Below, one piece after another: positions 1-6,029 of a stretch of 9,813 nucleotides of DNA. Under the pieces are notes generated by a model, which was not told the origin of the DNA, did no database searches, and was given only the letters and a program-made list of their open reading frames with translations. Each line of letters starts with the position of its first letter. The stretch's first letter is position 1. A program made the translations under genes and the position numbers. Origin of the DNA: Candidatus Nitrosopolaris rasttigaisensis (GTDB lineage: Archaea > Thermoproteota > Nitrososphaeria > Nitrososphaerales > Nitrososphaeraceae). The stretch is taken from contig CAKOFP010000295.1 in the NCBI GenBank assembly GCA_933226995.1, positions 1-9,813 of the forward strand, written 5' to 3'.

Positions 1-171
1 ATCATGCCATGTGTATGCCTTTATCGTACCTATCATCTTGCCTTTCCTGAAGCGGCTTTCCTTATCCTCAGCGTATTTGTAGACATCATAGTAATCACCT
101 AACTTGACACATTTATTGCAATAAGCATGTTTTCCTTTCTCAGCACAACTTTGACATTGGTGTATAATCAT
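1..171 (-). CDS. Small zinc-ribbon-like protein, partial (C-terminus beyond left edge)
   Basis: An ATG at 171 on the minus strand opens a frame of 57 codons that reaches the window edge without a stop. Cysteines at residues 6, 9, 18 and 21 form two CxxC knuckles only eight residues apart, a pattern that would bind one zinc ion; a charged stretch with many Lys, Asp and Glu follows (residues 23-45). A TATA-like box is centred about 28 bases before the ATG, which fits a leaderless start and supports this start codon. The family is not recognised. Function is unknown; nucleic-acid or protein binding would be a guess from the zinc ribbon alone. Confidence 0.6.
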   Translation of the reverse strand, partial: MIIHQCQSCAEKGKHAYCNKCVKLGDYYDVYKYAEDKESRFRKGKMIGTIKAYTWHD

Positions 172-194
172 TACTCTAACATTGATTCTTTGCA

Positions 195-206
195 CTATTT
201 AATATT
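195..206 (-). promoter_or_regulatory. TATA-like box of the zinc-ribbon gene at the left edge
   Basis: On the minus strand this reads AATATTAAATAG. Its centre is about 28 bases upstream of the ATG at 171, which puts the expected transcription start at or next to the start codon. Confidence 0.45.
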
Positions 207-631
207 GATTCGAGCATGCTTCCGTTGAATTGTCCTATTTTTTGACCTAATGTCGGATATGTATGCCCCACTGGATTTTCACGGGTTGTAAGGAAAAGGA
301 GAATGAGGAGAATACGGATTGTGAAAAACAAATTCTTGCCGAACCAATTCAGGTCAGTCGGAAATGCTCACCGTGGACCTAGGGAGGGTTATACTAAAGG
401 TTCATAATCACTATTATTCATAGTGGTAAAGGATTAAAAAATAAAAAATAAATTACTCACTCGATAGTTGAGCGATCTGCTGGCCTAAACTCTTCTTATT
501 CAAATGAATTCGATCACAGTAAATCCATTGTTTCTAAATTTAAAAATCTAATATATTTTCGTTCGTCGCTAATATTTGAACCCAAACGAAGAGTCATCGA
601 TTTGTAGGCAACTCGCGAACTCAATTATTGT
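207..631. other. Gene-poor stretch with no supported gene
   Basis: No reading frame here has recognisable protein character. The longest plus-strand ATG frame I noticed (303-407, 34 codons, basic, 'LPNQFRSVGN' within it) has no convincing TATA box and is not called. The stretch 540-580 is very AT-rich, and the T-loop-like string TTCAAAT on the minus strand near 570 lacks a matching T-stem, so it is not a tRNA. Confidence 0.5.
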
Positions 632-650
632 ACAAAAAACAAAGGAAAAG
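632..650 (-). terminator. T-tract terminator after the winged-helix gene
   Basis: The minus strand reads CTTTTCCTTTGTTTTTTGT beginning 23 bases after the stop of the winged-helix gene. Archaeal RNA polymerase commonly stops at such T-rich tracts without a hairpin. No strong stem precedes it. Confidence 0.45.
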
Positions 651-672
651 TTTCACAGTTGAATCTGATGTG

Positions 673-1047
673 CTAATATTGGAAGATATGGTTCTCCTCC
701 TTGCTTCTTTCGATTTGTGCAAGTACTTGTTTTTGGTTCTCCTTGACCAAGTCCATAAGTCGGGTATAGTGTTTTAAATATTCCCTACCTTTCTCGCTGG
801 TCCTAAATACAATGCCATCTTCAAGAATATGCTGTGAGAGGAGGTCGTTATTTAGCAGATCGCTCAGATAGTAGTTGACCTGCTCGTAGCTCAGGTTTGC
901 TTTGTACATAATATGGGTCTTCTTGATCGCGACTGTGGACAGACAAAGAATATCAGCTGTAATCTGAATTTTTCCCCTATTTGTTCCTCCGTTGCTCTTG
1001 CTCTTCTTACGTTCAAAAGAAGATGATGAGAATGTAGATTGCATCAT
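673..1047 (-). CDS. Winged helix-turn-helix regulator, ArnR1-like
   Basis: This 124-residue protein has a basic, Ser-rich N-terminus (residues 1-25), then the pattern of the small winged-helix proteins abundant in Nitrososphaeria: a helix 'IQITADILCLS', the segment 'KKTHIMYKANLSYEQVNYYL' (about residues 42-61), a beta-wing at 'DGIVFRTSEKGREYL' (about 77-91), and a C-terminal helix that could pair as a short coiled coil. Family knowledge (ArnR1-like, HTH_45) suggests a DNA-binding transcription factor. Two consecutive ATG codons open the frame; a TATA-like box about 28 bases upstream favours the first. Two palindromes lie 13 bases beyond that box and could be its own operator. It stands alone as a transcription unit and ends at a T-tract. 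Confidence 0.85.
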   Translation of the reverse strand: MMQSTFSSSSFERKKSKSNGGTNRGKIQITADILCLSTVAIKKTHIMYKANLSYEQVNYYLSDLLNNDLLSQHILEDGIVFRTSEKGREYLKHYTRLMDLVKENQKQVLAQIERSKEENHIFQY

Positions 1048-1070
1048 TCTGCGTTATATTGAAGGGTTCA

Positions 1071-1080
1071 TCTAAATTAG
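1071..1080 (-). promoter_or_regulatory. TATA-like box of the winged-helix regulator
   Basis: The minus strand reads CTAATTTAGA, centred about 28 bases before the ATG at 1047, consistent with a leaderless transcript. Confidence 0.45.
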
Positions 1081-1092
1081 GGGAATGGAGGA

Positions 1093-1118
1093 ACACCTCG
1101 GTGTGGAACGGTCGTTCC
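1093..1118. promoter_or_regulatory. Two abutting palindromes, candidate operator
   Basis: ACACC-TC-GGTGT (1093-1104) is immediately followed by GGAACG-GT-CGTTCC (1105-1118). Both have perfect arms and a two-base centre. In addition AGGAAC (1089-1094) and GTTCCT (1114-1119) bracket the pair as an outer inverted repeat. The block lies between the winged-helix TATA box (1071-1080) and a plus-strand TATA-like string (about 1119-1128). Position and symmetry suggest dimer binding sites for a regulator, most simply the adjacent winged-helix protein. Confidence 0.5.
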
Positions 1119-1277
1119 TAATATAATAGTCCTAATCTAGTTTTGTGATTAATTGTTATGGAACAAATTCGCTTGAGATAGCTACTATTACATGTTTCAT
1201 TGAAATTGTTCTCTATCTGAGAATTGCCGTTAAGTGTATACGAACTCGAGAGTGGAGCAATATATATAAAGGATTGT

Positions 1278-1508
1278 TCAGAAGTCGAAGGCTGAGAGCA
1301 TGCTGCGGGGTATATTCAGATAAACATCCCTTCCGTCATATCGTTCTACTTTAGATTTCGGGATTATATACTCGCGAAACTTTGCACCATGTTCTATTAT
1401 GACAATGTTATCACGGTATTCTGCAATTGCGTTGCCGCACAGGCTTGCATCACTAGCTCTTACCATCTTTTTAGCCTTTGTTATCTCATGCCAGTCTAAG
1501 GAGTTCAT
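1278..1508 (-). CDS. PRC-barrel-like small protein
   Basis: This is a 76-residue protein. The N-terminal 'LDWHEITKAKK', the short beta-strands around 'NIVIIEHG' and the conserved-looking 'EYIIPKSKVERYDGRDVYLNI' (about residues 46-66) match the layout of small single-domain PRC-barrel/DUF2171-type proteins frequent in Nitrososphaeria, where '(F/Y)YIPKxxVExYDG' is the usual core. Their biochemical role is not established; PRC barrels generally serve as small protein or RNA interaction modules. The ATG is preceded by a TATA-like box about 27 bases upstream and by GGAG four bases upstream, so this start is well placed. No signal peptide or membrane segment is seen. Confidence 0.7.
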   Translation of the reverse strand: MNSLDWHEITKAKKMVRASDASLCGNAIAEYRDNIVIIEHGAKFREYIIPKSKVERYDGRDVYLNIPRSMLSAFDF

Positions 1509-1530
1509 GGTACTCCAATTTCCCTCAGTT

Positions 1531-1540
1531 ATGATATATC
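1531..1540 (-). promoter_or_regulatory. TATA-like box of the PRC-barrel-like gene
   Basis: The minus strand reads GATATATCAT, centred about 27 bases before the ATG at 1508. Confidence 0.4.
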
Positions 1541-1645
1541 TGCGCTCCTCTACTGATACTCATAAAATATCTGAAGAAGATAATTCTGTAGGCCAAAATT
1601 AATTAACAATTATACTATCTATTTTTAGTAAGAGCATACTTCAAC

Positions 1646-1792
1646 ATGCCTAGGGAAATTTATACGCTACCAAAGCAGTGTTACAGCCAAAAAATTGTCG
1701 GAAGGATTTTCCGAGTTTTGGATGCTATGCTATCAACCATTGAGTCCATTGTCGCGGGTCGGTTGCTTGCCGGCATATGCGGCCAGAGGTAG
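1646..1792 (+). pseudogene. Short fragment of an unknown family also present at the window end
   Basis: An ATG frame of 48 codons. Its middle, 'RIFRVLDAMLST' (residues 20-31), resembles 'EVWRVLDALLSS' encoded at 9684-9716; over the 27 bases encoding 'RVLDAMLST' / 'RVLDALLSS' I count 21 identical bases. The other copy continues, in a shifted frame, with a helical segment ending 'YEVLLQWINGMSYHSIS' that is absent here, so this copy is probably truncated after residue 31 and then reads through unrelated sequence. AATTATAC at about 1609-1616 could be a TATA box. It may alternatively be a genuine short protein; the function is unknown either way. Confidence 0.35.
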
Positions 1793-1892
1793 AACCAGTC
1801 TGGTCCAAAGCTTTCTTTGATACAAACTCAAAGACAATTGGCGTCTCTGCTTCTCATCTGTGCAATGTCTCTGAATACATTCCTCTCGCCCT

Positions 1893-2156
1893 CTATCTTC
1901 CAGCATGAATTAGTGCAATTGTTACGTAGTCGTCACTGTTGAACACGATGCTCGAGGTCCCATTGTTCCAAAGTAGAAGATCGGTGAAATGAGTTACTCT
2001 AACTTCTGCCCCGGTGAATGGATTGATTCCAGCTAAGGCTGCTCGCATATCTGCAAGATACAGCGATTGTCCTGTTGTTGTTATTTCCAATGTCTTTGTA
2101 AAGTTTACTACGACTGCATGCTGTACTCCGACATCGGTGATTTCTGCAGCTACCAA
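1893..2156 (-). CDS. Unrecognised 87-residue protein, possibly an N-terminally truncated gene
   Basis: The frame begins with a TTG at 2156 and is open only back to a stop at 2193-2195, so there is no ATG. The product is not charged or basic; it is rich in Val, Thr, Ala and Ile, with strand-like segments ('HAVVVNFTKTLEITTTG', 'TSSIVFNSDDYVTIALI') and 'LWNNGTSS', which looks like the surface-loop composition of an exported beta-sandwich or pilin-like protein. No signal peptide is present in frame, which suggests either a lost N-terminus or a frame change near 2190. A TATA-like TTTTTATAA at about 2223-2232 lies 70 bases upstream, far for a leaderless gene. No family is recognised. Confidence 0.45.
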   Translation of the reverse strand: MVAAEITDVGVQHAVVVNFTKTLEITTTGQSLYLADMRAALAGINPFTGAEVRVTHFTDLLLWNNGTSSIVFNSDDYVTIALIHAGR

Positions 2157-2232
2157 CTTTAGATGATCGGCGGAGTAGAATGAATTGTTTGGTCAGAGAA
2201 TGTAAAATGCTAGAGCTACAGGTTATAAAAAG

Positions 2233-2488
2233 TTAGTTTTAGTCTAGATAGATTGTCGCCCATGGCTATCCCTAGCCAGCGTCTGATTAATTAAGTTCTG
2301 ATTCTATAATTTTGGGCACTTATGAAAACAATTTGTAGTGATACACATACTCTTTAGTACGTCTATTGTGAAACTCGTCACGCCGTGTCTACTGTTCCTT
2401 GTACGATATACAATACTAGTACAAATAGCACAATGCTTGGCATTGATAACTGCAGAAATATAGATACAATTTCACATATCAATATTGC
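2233..2488. other. Intergenic stretch, no supported gene
   Basis: No reading frame here has clear protein character. A 60-codon plus-strand frame at 2385-2567 has low-complexity Asn/Thr/Ile composition, lacks a placed promoter and overlaps the terminator candidate at 2489-2520; it is not called. Confidence 0.4.
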
Positions 2489-2520
2489 AAAAATTGATCG
2501 GCCCCTGGTAATACGGGCCG
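2489..2520 (-). terminator. GC-rich hairpin followed by T-tract, probable terminator of the TRAM gene
   Basis: Perfect arms CGGCCC (2499-2504) and GGGCCG (2515-2520) enclose a ten-base loop in otherwise AT-rich DNA. Read on the minus strand, the stem is followed after five bases by TTTTT (2493-2489). It lies about 85 bases past the TRAM stop codon, in the right orientation to end that transcript. Confidence 0.45.
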
Positions 2521-2606
2521 GTTGGGCTAAATACTTAAACTATAAGTTAATGAGGTATATATTTTAGTAATGAATCGTTTTTATCTCATTCTTTTTAGAT
2601 GATTGT

Positions 2607-2891
2607 TCATGCAAGATCGCTAGTCGTTGCTATAGCAAATCTGTTTCCTACCTGCTCTACTTTGACCTTAACTTTCCGTCCAACTTTTCCATTCTTGACA
2701 AATATTACAAACCCTTGAACTCGGGCGATACCGTCCCCTTTTCTACTGATTTCTGTAACCTCAACTTCGTATTCCTTACCGACTTCGACTGGTTTTGTAG
2801 CGGGAGATCCTCTATCAAAGCTTCTATTACCTCCACCGCCGTAACTCCTGCCTCTACCGCGACCATAACTGCTGTCTCTACTGTAACTCAT
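2607..2891 (-). CDS. TRAM-domain RNA-binding protein with Arg/Gly-rich tail
   Basis: From the ATG at 2891 the protein has 94 residues. Residues 1-32 are a low-complexity tail of Ser, Tyr, Arg and Gly ('RGRGRSYGGGGNRS'). Residues about 34-92 form one TRAM domain: 'VGKEYEVEVTEISRKGDGIARV' and 'FVIFVKNGKVGRKVKVKVEQV', which is the standard five-stranded RNA-binding barrel. Single-domain TRAM proteins are small archaeal RNA chaperones, and in some archaea they act in cold-shock-like roles; the RG-rich tail would add RNA affinity. An in-frame ATG exists 12 bases earlier (2903), but the TATA-like box at 2918-2927 is only 20 bases from it and 32 from the ATG at 2891, so the shorter protein is preferred. 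Confidence 0.9.
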   Translation of the reverse strand: MSYSRDSSYGRGRGRSYGGGGNRSFDRGSPATKPVEVGKEYEVEVTEISRKGDGIARVQGFVIFVKNGKVGRKVKVKVEQVGNRFAIATTSDLA

Positions 2892-2917
2892 TTGGACAAA
2901 CATGATTGGCGGTCGTC

Positions 2918-2927
2918 CTAATATAAA
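2918..2927 (-). promoter_or_regulatory. TATA-like box of the TRAM gene
   Basis: The minus strand reads TTTATATTAG. The expected start of transcription, about 26 bases on, falls near 2897, between the two possible ATG codons. Two CCGG tetramers (2928-2939) lie on its upstream side. Confidence 0.5.
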
Positions 2928-2939
2928 CCGGCCATACCG

Positions 2940-3564
2940 GCAAGCATTAAAAAACTTCCCATCCTTAGAAACAACAGACTTGGCAACAACTCTAAAGTCT
3001 TAACTAAATAAACAAATGAATCAACACTATATTTCAGTTCGCATCATGTAAAAATGCAAATTCATTCTCAAAATGGCAATACTTAAAGTCAACAGGAGAA
3101 ATTCTACGTTCATGAGCTTGTCTGACTTGGTGTAGGAAATTAGTAGATTGGGATTAGTCGGTACGCTGCAAGAATTTCACAATAAGAAATGCAAGCCAAG
3201 AGCATAGTCGCAGGACCAAGTTTTCTGCAGCACTTGAGTAAATTATTTCAAATTCAATCAGCTGGAGACATTATCCAATGAATCTGGAAATACCAGCAAG
3301 TACTATATGCTCGCGGCAACTGCAACATGGGATGAGATAATCAAACTACAATAATATTCAATCCGGCTACCAGCATATTGTTGCCCCCTTGCTCTAGGTT
3401 GTAAATTCGATATCCTATTCTAGATGTCTGGGTATGCGCCTTCAGTATTCTATTCTATAACTGAGTGTCTGTTTGATATATAGAATACATATTATATGAG
3501 CACGAGTTGTTGCCATTTCGGTAATGACTCGAGATCATAAGTCTGCTCGGTATTGGTGCAACGG
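2940..3564. other. Long gene-poor stretch, possibly containing one decayed small gene
   Basis: No complete gene is supported. On the plus strand a 30-codon frame (3189-3281, ending 'LSKLFQIQSAGDIIQ') runs into a second frame ending at 3354 that encodes 'YYMLAATATWDEIIKLQ'. Both have protein-like composition and could be two frames of one decayed small gene, but I do not recognise a family. The rest (3355-3564) is AT-rich and unremarkable. Confidence 0.35.
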
Positions 3565-4059
3565 CTACGCTAGATACAATTTATGAATTCTATCGATCAA
3601 TAAAGAATGATCGCAGGCTATTTCTGTGGTCACATAAAGAAGATGGTTTTCGCCCAAGGGCATCGTTACGCGTTTAATTTTTTCATATTCTGCTAATACG
3701 TACTTTCCTCTTCCGATCTTTGGTGCAAGCACAGCGCGTATCTTCCATCCTTCCAATGCCATTTCAAGGGATTCTCTGCTCTCTTTTGGACTGAGCAGAT
3801 TCCTAGTGCCTTCGCGGTGACCGGAGTACATTATTTCGCCCTTCAAATCAGATATAGTTACAACCCTAATATTTTGATCACTTTTCATAATATTTTCATA
3901 AATGTGCTTAAAATCCGTCCATGTATGATGAATAAGTTTTTTTTGATGATCTGTTGCTTTGCACTTGTCAGAACAATAACAATTTCCACAACAAGAACAC
4001 TCAATCGCGTAGTCTTGTGATTTTGTGCCGCAAGTTGCACAAGTGGTGCTCATATCCAT
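3565..4059 (-). CDS. MYND-like zinc finger fused to a DUF6659-like domain
   Basis: The protein has 164 residues from the ATG at 4059. The N-terminal 45 residues carry C7-x2-C10-x10-C21-x2-C24-x4-C29-x3-C33 followed by His44/His45. The spacing C-x2-C-x4-YC-x3-C is that of MYND fingers, with His in place of the last Cys and no His at the seventh ligand position; two extra cysteines (23, 27) are present. Residues about 46-164 ('IRVVTISDLKGEIMYSGHREG', 'YEKIKRVTMPLGENHLLYVT') resemble DUF6659, a Nitrososphaeria-enriched domain with a roadblock-like sensory look. A GTG at 4077 would add six residues, but the TATA-like box at about 4083-4091 lies 27 bases before the ATG at 4059, so that start is chosen. 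Its role is unknown; a sensory or adaptor function is inference. Confidence 0.75.
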   Translation of the reverse strand: MDMSTTCATCGTKSQDYAIECSCCGNCYCSDKCKATDHQKKLIHHTWTDFKHIYENIMKSDQNIRVVTISDLKGEIMYSGHREGTRNLLSPKESRESLEMALEGWKIRAVLAPKIGRGKYVLAEYEKIKRVTMPLGENHLLYVTTEIACDHSLLIDRIHKLYLA

Positions 4060-4082
4060 GGTAGTAATAAGGAACACCTAGG

Positions 4083-4091
4083 ATAAAAGGA
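4083..4091 (-). promoter_or_regulatory. TATA-like box of the MYND/DUF6659 gene
   Basis: The minus strand reads CCTTTTATC here, centred about 27 bases upstream of the ATG at 4059. This decides between the ATG and the upstream in-frame GTG. Confidence 0.45.
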
Positions 4092-4568
4092 TCCAAATTC
4101 ATAAACCATGGGCCAGTTACCTTAACTTCTGGAACAATATGCGTAATGCCAGTTAATTTAGCTAGTCGTAATACTATATCTGACAAATTTACTGCAGTCC
4201 GAGGTGGTTTAGTTGTTATATGGCTCCGACGCTATGACCAGATTTACTGCGTCTCAAATGCATATACTGCGAAATCCCTTTCGTTGCTAATTATGACAAA
4301 CAATCAAAGTAGCCCAATATTTACATTAACTCTATTATTATAGATTTCAAGCGCCAAGCAGGCAAACCGTTTGGGATGGAAGCGGCCAGAAGTTACAGAT
4401 ATGGCAATGGGGCAAGACACTACTTTCTCAACTCTGTTAGAATAGTTGTTGCAATTTACTTAGTGACGTCACGTAGTCACATTTCGATCCTTTCTATTCA
4501 ACTTATAAGAACATTTCAACCCTCCACGTCTTCCTAGATATACTAGGGAACGTTAGCAAAATTGACGA
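4092..4568. other. Intergenic stretch with short symmetric elements
   Basis: No gene is confident. A 53-codon plus-strand ATG frame (4376-4537, 'VRIVVAIYLVTS' in the middle) has a TATA-like ATTATTATAG 30-40 bases upstream but no recognisable family. GTGACGTCAC (4463-4472) is a perfect ten-base palindrome. ACTTATAAGA (4501-4510) could be a TATA box and would place a transcription start at the stem CCTAG-ATATA-CTAGG (4533-4547), so a small untranslated RNA is possible but unsupported. Confidence 0.35.
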
Positions 4569-4569
4569 G

Positions 4570-4586
4570 ATTTATAAGACTATAAG
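4570..4586 (+). promoter_or_regulatory. TATA-like box(es) of the 57-residue zinc-ribbon gene
   Basis: ATTTATAAG (4570-4578) and TATAAG (4581-4586) both match an archaeal TATA element. The second is about 30 bases before the ATG at 4614, the first about 40. Confidence 0.4.
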
Positions 4587-4613
4587 ATCCTCCGAATTAG
4601 CAGGCAAATAGGC

Positions 4614-4787
4614 ATGGGCGGTAGAAAAAGAAAAACAATCACAAGGCCACAGCGAAAAACTCGCAGTACTCAAGGACGCTGTCCAAAATGTAGTACAATA
4701 GTCAAATTCCTCGTAACTGGTCCTGTTGGGAAGGAAATCTATGAATGTACGGGGTGCATGACAAAATTTCCAATAGACGAGTTATAA
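4614..4787 (+). CDS. 57-residue basic zinc-ribbon protein
   Basis: The ATG at 4614 opens a 57-residue protein ending in TAA. Residues 1-22 are strongly basic ('MGGRKRKTITRPQRKTRS'), followed by a zinc ribbon with C23-x2-C26 and C45-x2-C48 separated by a beta-hairpin-like stretch. A short basic N-tail before a four-cysteine ribbon is also the architecture of the transcription elongation factor Elf1 and of small ribosome-associated ribbons, but the sequence is not close enough to name it. A TATA-like element is correctly placed. The gene converges on the charged-protein gene ending at 4859. It is probably a nucleic-acid-binding protein; the specific role is unknown. Confidence 0.7.
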   Translation: MGGRKRKTITRPQRKTRSTQGRCPKCSTIVKFLVTGPVGKEIYECTGCMTKFPIDEL

Positions 4788-4802
4788 TGAGCTTAGCATA
4801 GT

Positions 4803-4848
4803 GTTAGAGTGGAGTGGGAGCTACTTGATACCACTTAGATCTGCTAAC
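4803..4848. terminator. Stem between two convergent genes, possible bidirectional terminator
   Basis: Nested inverted repeats GTTAG (4803-4807)/CTAAC (4844-4848) and AGTGG (4813-4817)/CCACT (4831-4835) occupy the 71-base gap between convergent stop codons at 4787 and 4859. No T-tract directly follows on either strand, so this rests on symmetry and position only. Confidence 0.3.
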
Positions 4849-4858
4849 CTTATTATAA

Positions 4859-5107
4859 TCACCCTTCTGGAATTCTCTTACTCTTTATCTTGTCACGCCT
4901 AACAATTTCTTTGTCAATTTCTTCTTGTTTTATTTTCTCTCCTCTGCGTCCTGGGGTTTTCCTTTCCTGCTGATTTACTTTTACTCTTTCTTCAACCAAT
5001 TCGTCATTTTCTCTATAACTGTGAGCGTCCTGTTGCCTTTTCTTTCGCAACTCTTCTGCATATCTTTCTCTAAAAGATCTCTCTTGATCTGTGTCATTAT
5101 CAGACAT
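4859..5107 (-). CDS. Highly charged, probably disordered 82-residue protein
   Basis: The product is dominated by Glu, Arg, Lys, Asp and Gln, with almost no aromatic or large hydrophobic residues and no cysteine. Residues about 8-70 ('FRERYAEELRKKRQQDA', 'IKQEEIDKEIVRRDKIKSKR') would form a single long charged helix or stay disordered. There is no recognisable domain. An ATG at 5107 is preceded by a strong TATA-like element at 5147-5154, predicting a leader of about 17 bases; no Shine-Dalgarno sequence is seen. Function is unknown. Low-complexity composition lowers certainty, but the placed promoter and the tidy convergence with the neighbouring zinc-ribbon gene support a real gene. Confidence 0.6.
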   Translation of the reverse strand: MSDNDTDQERSFRERYAEELRKKRQQDAHSYRENDELVEERVKVNQQERKTPGRRGEKIKQEEIDKEIVRRDKIKSKRIPEG

Positions 5108-5146
5108 GTAAATTGAACCTGAAGGACATAATCAATACATCACATT

Positions 5147-5154
5147 TTTATAAA
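5147..5154 (-). promoter_or_regulatory. TATA box of the charged-protein gene
   Basis: TTTATAAA, self-complementary, lies in an A/T-only run (5145-5160). Its centre is 43 bases before the ATG at 5107, so transcription should begin near 5124. Confidence 0.5.
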
Positions 5155-5160
5155 TTTTTA

Positions 5161-5384
5161 GTTACAAGTATTCTTTGCCTTTTGCAGTTGCAATTAGATT
5201 ATCATAGCTCGCAAGCAATCAATACAATGGCTCCTAAAGATAGATATATTTGAATATATCCTATCTAAAGGCATTATATTTTTTTGAAAATCGAAGACTA
5301 AAGCGGAAAAATTTAGCGTTTCTCCTATCGACGGCGTGCTCGCTGTCTTTACAAGCCCATGATGTTCCGTTCTTAGACTCACAC
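5161..5384. other. Intergenic stretch, no supported gene
   Basis: Overlapping frames on both strands exist here, but all either extend antisense or out of frame into the neighbouring zinc-ribbon gene or lack a placed start. Composition is AT-rich with no notable repeat. Confidence 0.4.
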
Positions 5385-5717
5385 TTATTGATTCCCTTTG
5401 TGTGTGACATGTTTTTTATGAGCTTGCACAGCTGGCTGTTGTGGTGGTTGTTCCTGTTGCTGCAACGATATCCTATATTCATCAATTTTCTTCCTTGTCC
5501 GCAATTTTGCTTTATATTTCAAGTTTCGTGGCCTCGTTCTTAATCTATATCCACAACAAGGGCACCATAATCCGTCCCATTTCAAGAAGATTTCGCATAC
5601 TTGACATCTTTTTTGTCCTGTGGAATAACGGCCTGTGCCTACTGGCTTCATCGCTTTATGGCGTATGCATATACCTTTGCAAGTCATGTGATTTTTTCTT
5701 GTAATCTCCTTGTTCAT
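5385..5717 (-). CDS. Conserved Nitrososphaeria zinc-ribbon protein (CKGIC...WCPCCGYRLR family)
   Basis: This 110-residue protein has a core (residues 11-73) that I recognise as a recurrent Nitrososphaeria family: 'MTCKGICIRHKAMKPVGTGR' leads into a zinc ribbon with C38-x2-C41 and C52-x2-C55, then 'GYRLRTRPRNLKYKAKLR'. Cys13 and Cys17 form a further pair. Residues 85-97 are a Gln/Pro-rich low-complexity tail, less usual and probably lineage-specific. The basic segment after the ribbon suggests nucleic-acid binding; no function is established. The ATG at 5717 is chosen because TATA-like elements lie upstream of it; starting at Met11 would leave a long leader. It is a single-gene unit on the minus strand. 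Confidence 0.85.
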   Translation of the reverse strand: MNKEITRKNHMTCKGICIRHKAMKPVGTGRYSTGQKRCQVCEIFLKWDGLWCPCCGYRLRTRPRNLKYKAKLRTRKKIDEYRISLQQQEQPPQQPAVQAHKKHVTHKGNQ

Positions 5718-5749
5718 ACTTGAGACATCCTACTATTTCAGATTTTGTT

Positions 5750-5769
5750 ACTTTAAAACGATTTAAAGA
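5750..5769 (-). promoter_or_regulatory. TATA-like elements of the conserved zinc-ribbon gene
   Basis: The minus strand contains CTTTAAATCG and GTTTTAAAG in tandem. They are centred about 47 and 37 bases before the ATG at 5717; the nearer one would give a leader of about ten bases. Confidence 0.4.
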
Positions 5770-6029
5770 GAAAAATAGGGACTTGCTGCTATGCGCTCAA
5801 CCTAGGCCTTTGAAGCTTGATTGTCCCCCCTGTTAGCAGTGGCTGTGGTGAAAAAATTACGTCACAGTCAGTCTTGGGACATATTAGGCTACAGCATCAT
5901 CCTTTTTATGGACCAACAGAATTAGCCTGGGCCAGAGCAGGGTCATGGAATGACAGTGATTAATTACTATGGGGCGGTAACAAACTGGTTATGGACAACA
6001 TTCGCATCTGTTTTGTATTATTAAGAAAT
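5770..6029. other. Intergenic stretch, no supported gene
   Basis: Only very short frames occur on either strand. GTGATTAATTAC near 5958-5970 is an imperfect palindrome. Nothing else stands out. Confidence 0.45.

Noticed and set aside
560..600. T-loop-like string suggesting a tRNA
   Set aside because: TTCAAAT is present on the minus strand, but the flanking bases cannot form a T-stem and no acceptor or anticodon stem can be drawn.
1145..1354. 69-codon plus-strand frame beginning with GTG
   Set aside because: A TATA-like box is well placed, but the product has no recognisable family and its 3' part is antisense to the PRC-barrel-like gene. An untranslated transcript is as likely.
2385..2567. 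60-codon plus-strand frame
   Set aside because: Asn/Thr/Ile-rich composition, no promoter, and it runs through the hairpin/T-tract assigned as a terminator on the other strand.
4001..4186. 61-codon minus-strand frame overlapping the start of the MYND/DUF6659 gene
   Set aside because: The first 40 residues look somewhat protein-like, but the frame covers the neighbour's promoter and N-terminus, has no clear TATA box and no recognised family.
5250..5543. Hydrophobic plus-strand frame that looks like a membrane protein
   Set aside because: It is largely the antisense of the well-supported zinc-ribbon gene at 5385-5717; Gln/Lys-rich coding read backwards gives Leu/Phe-rich peptides.
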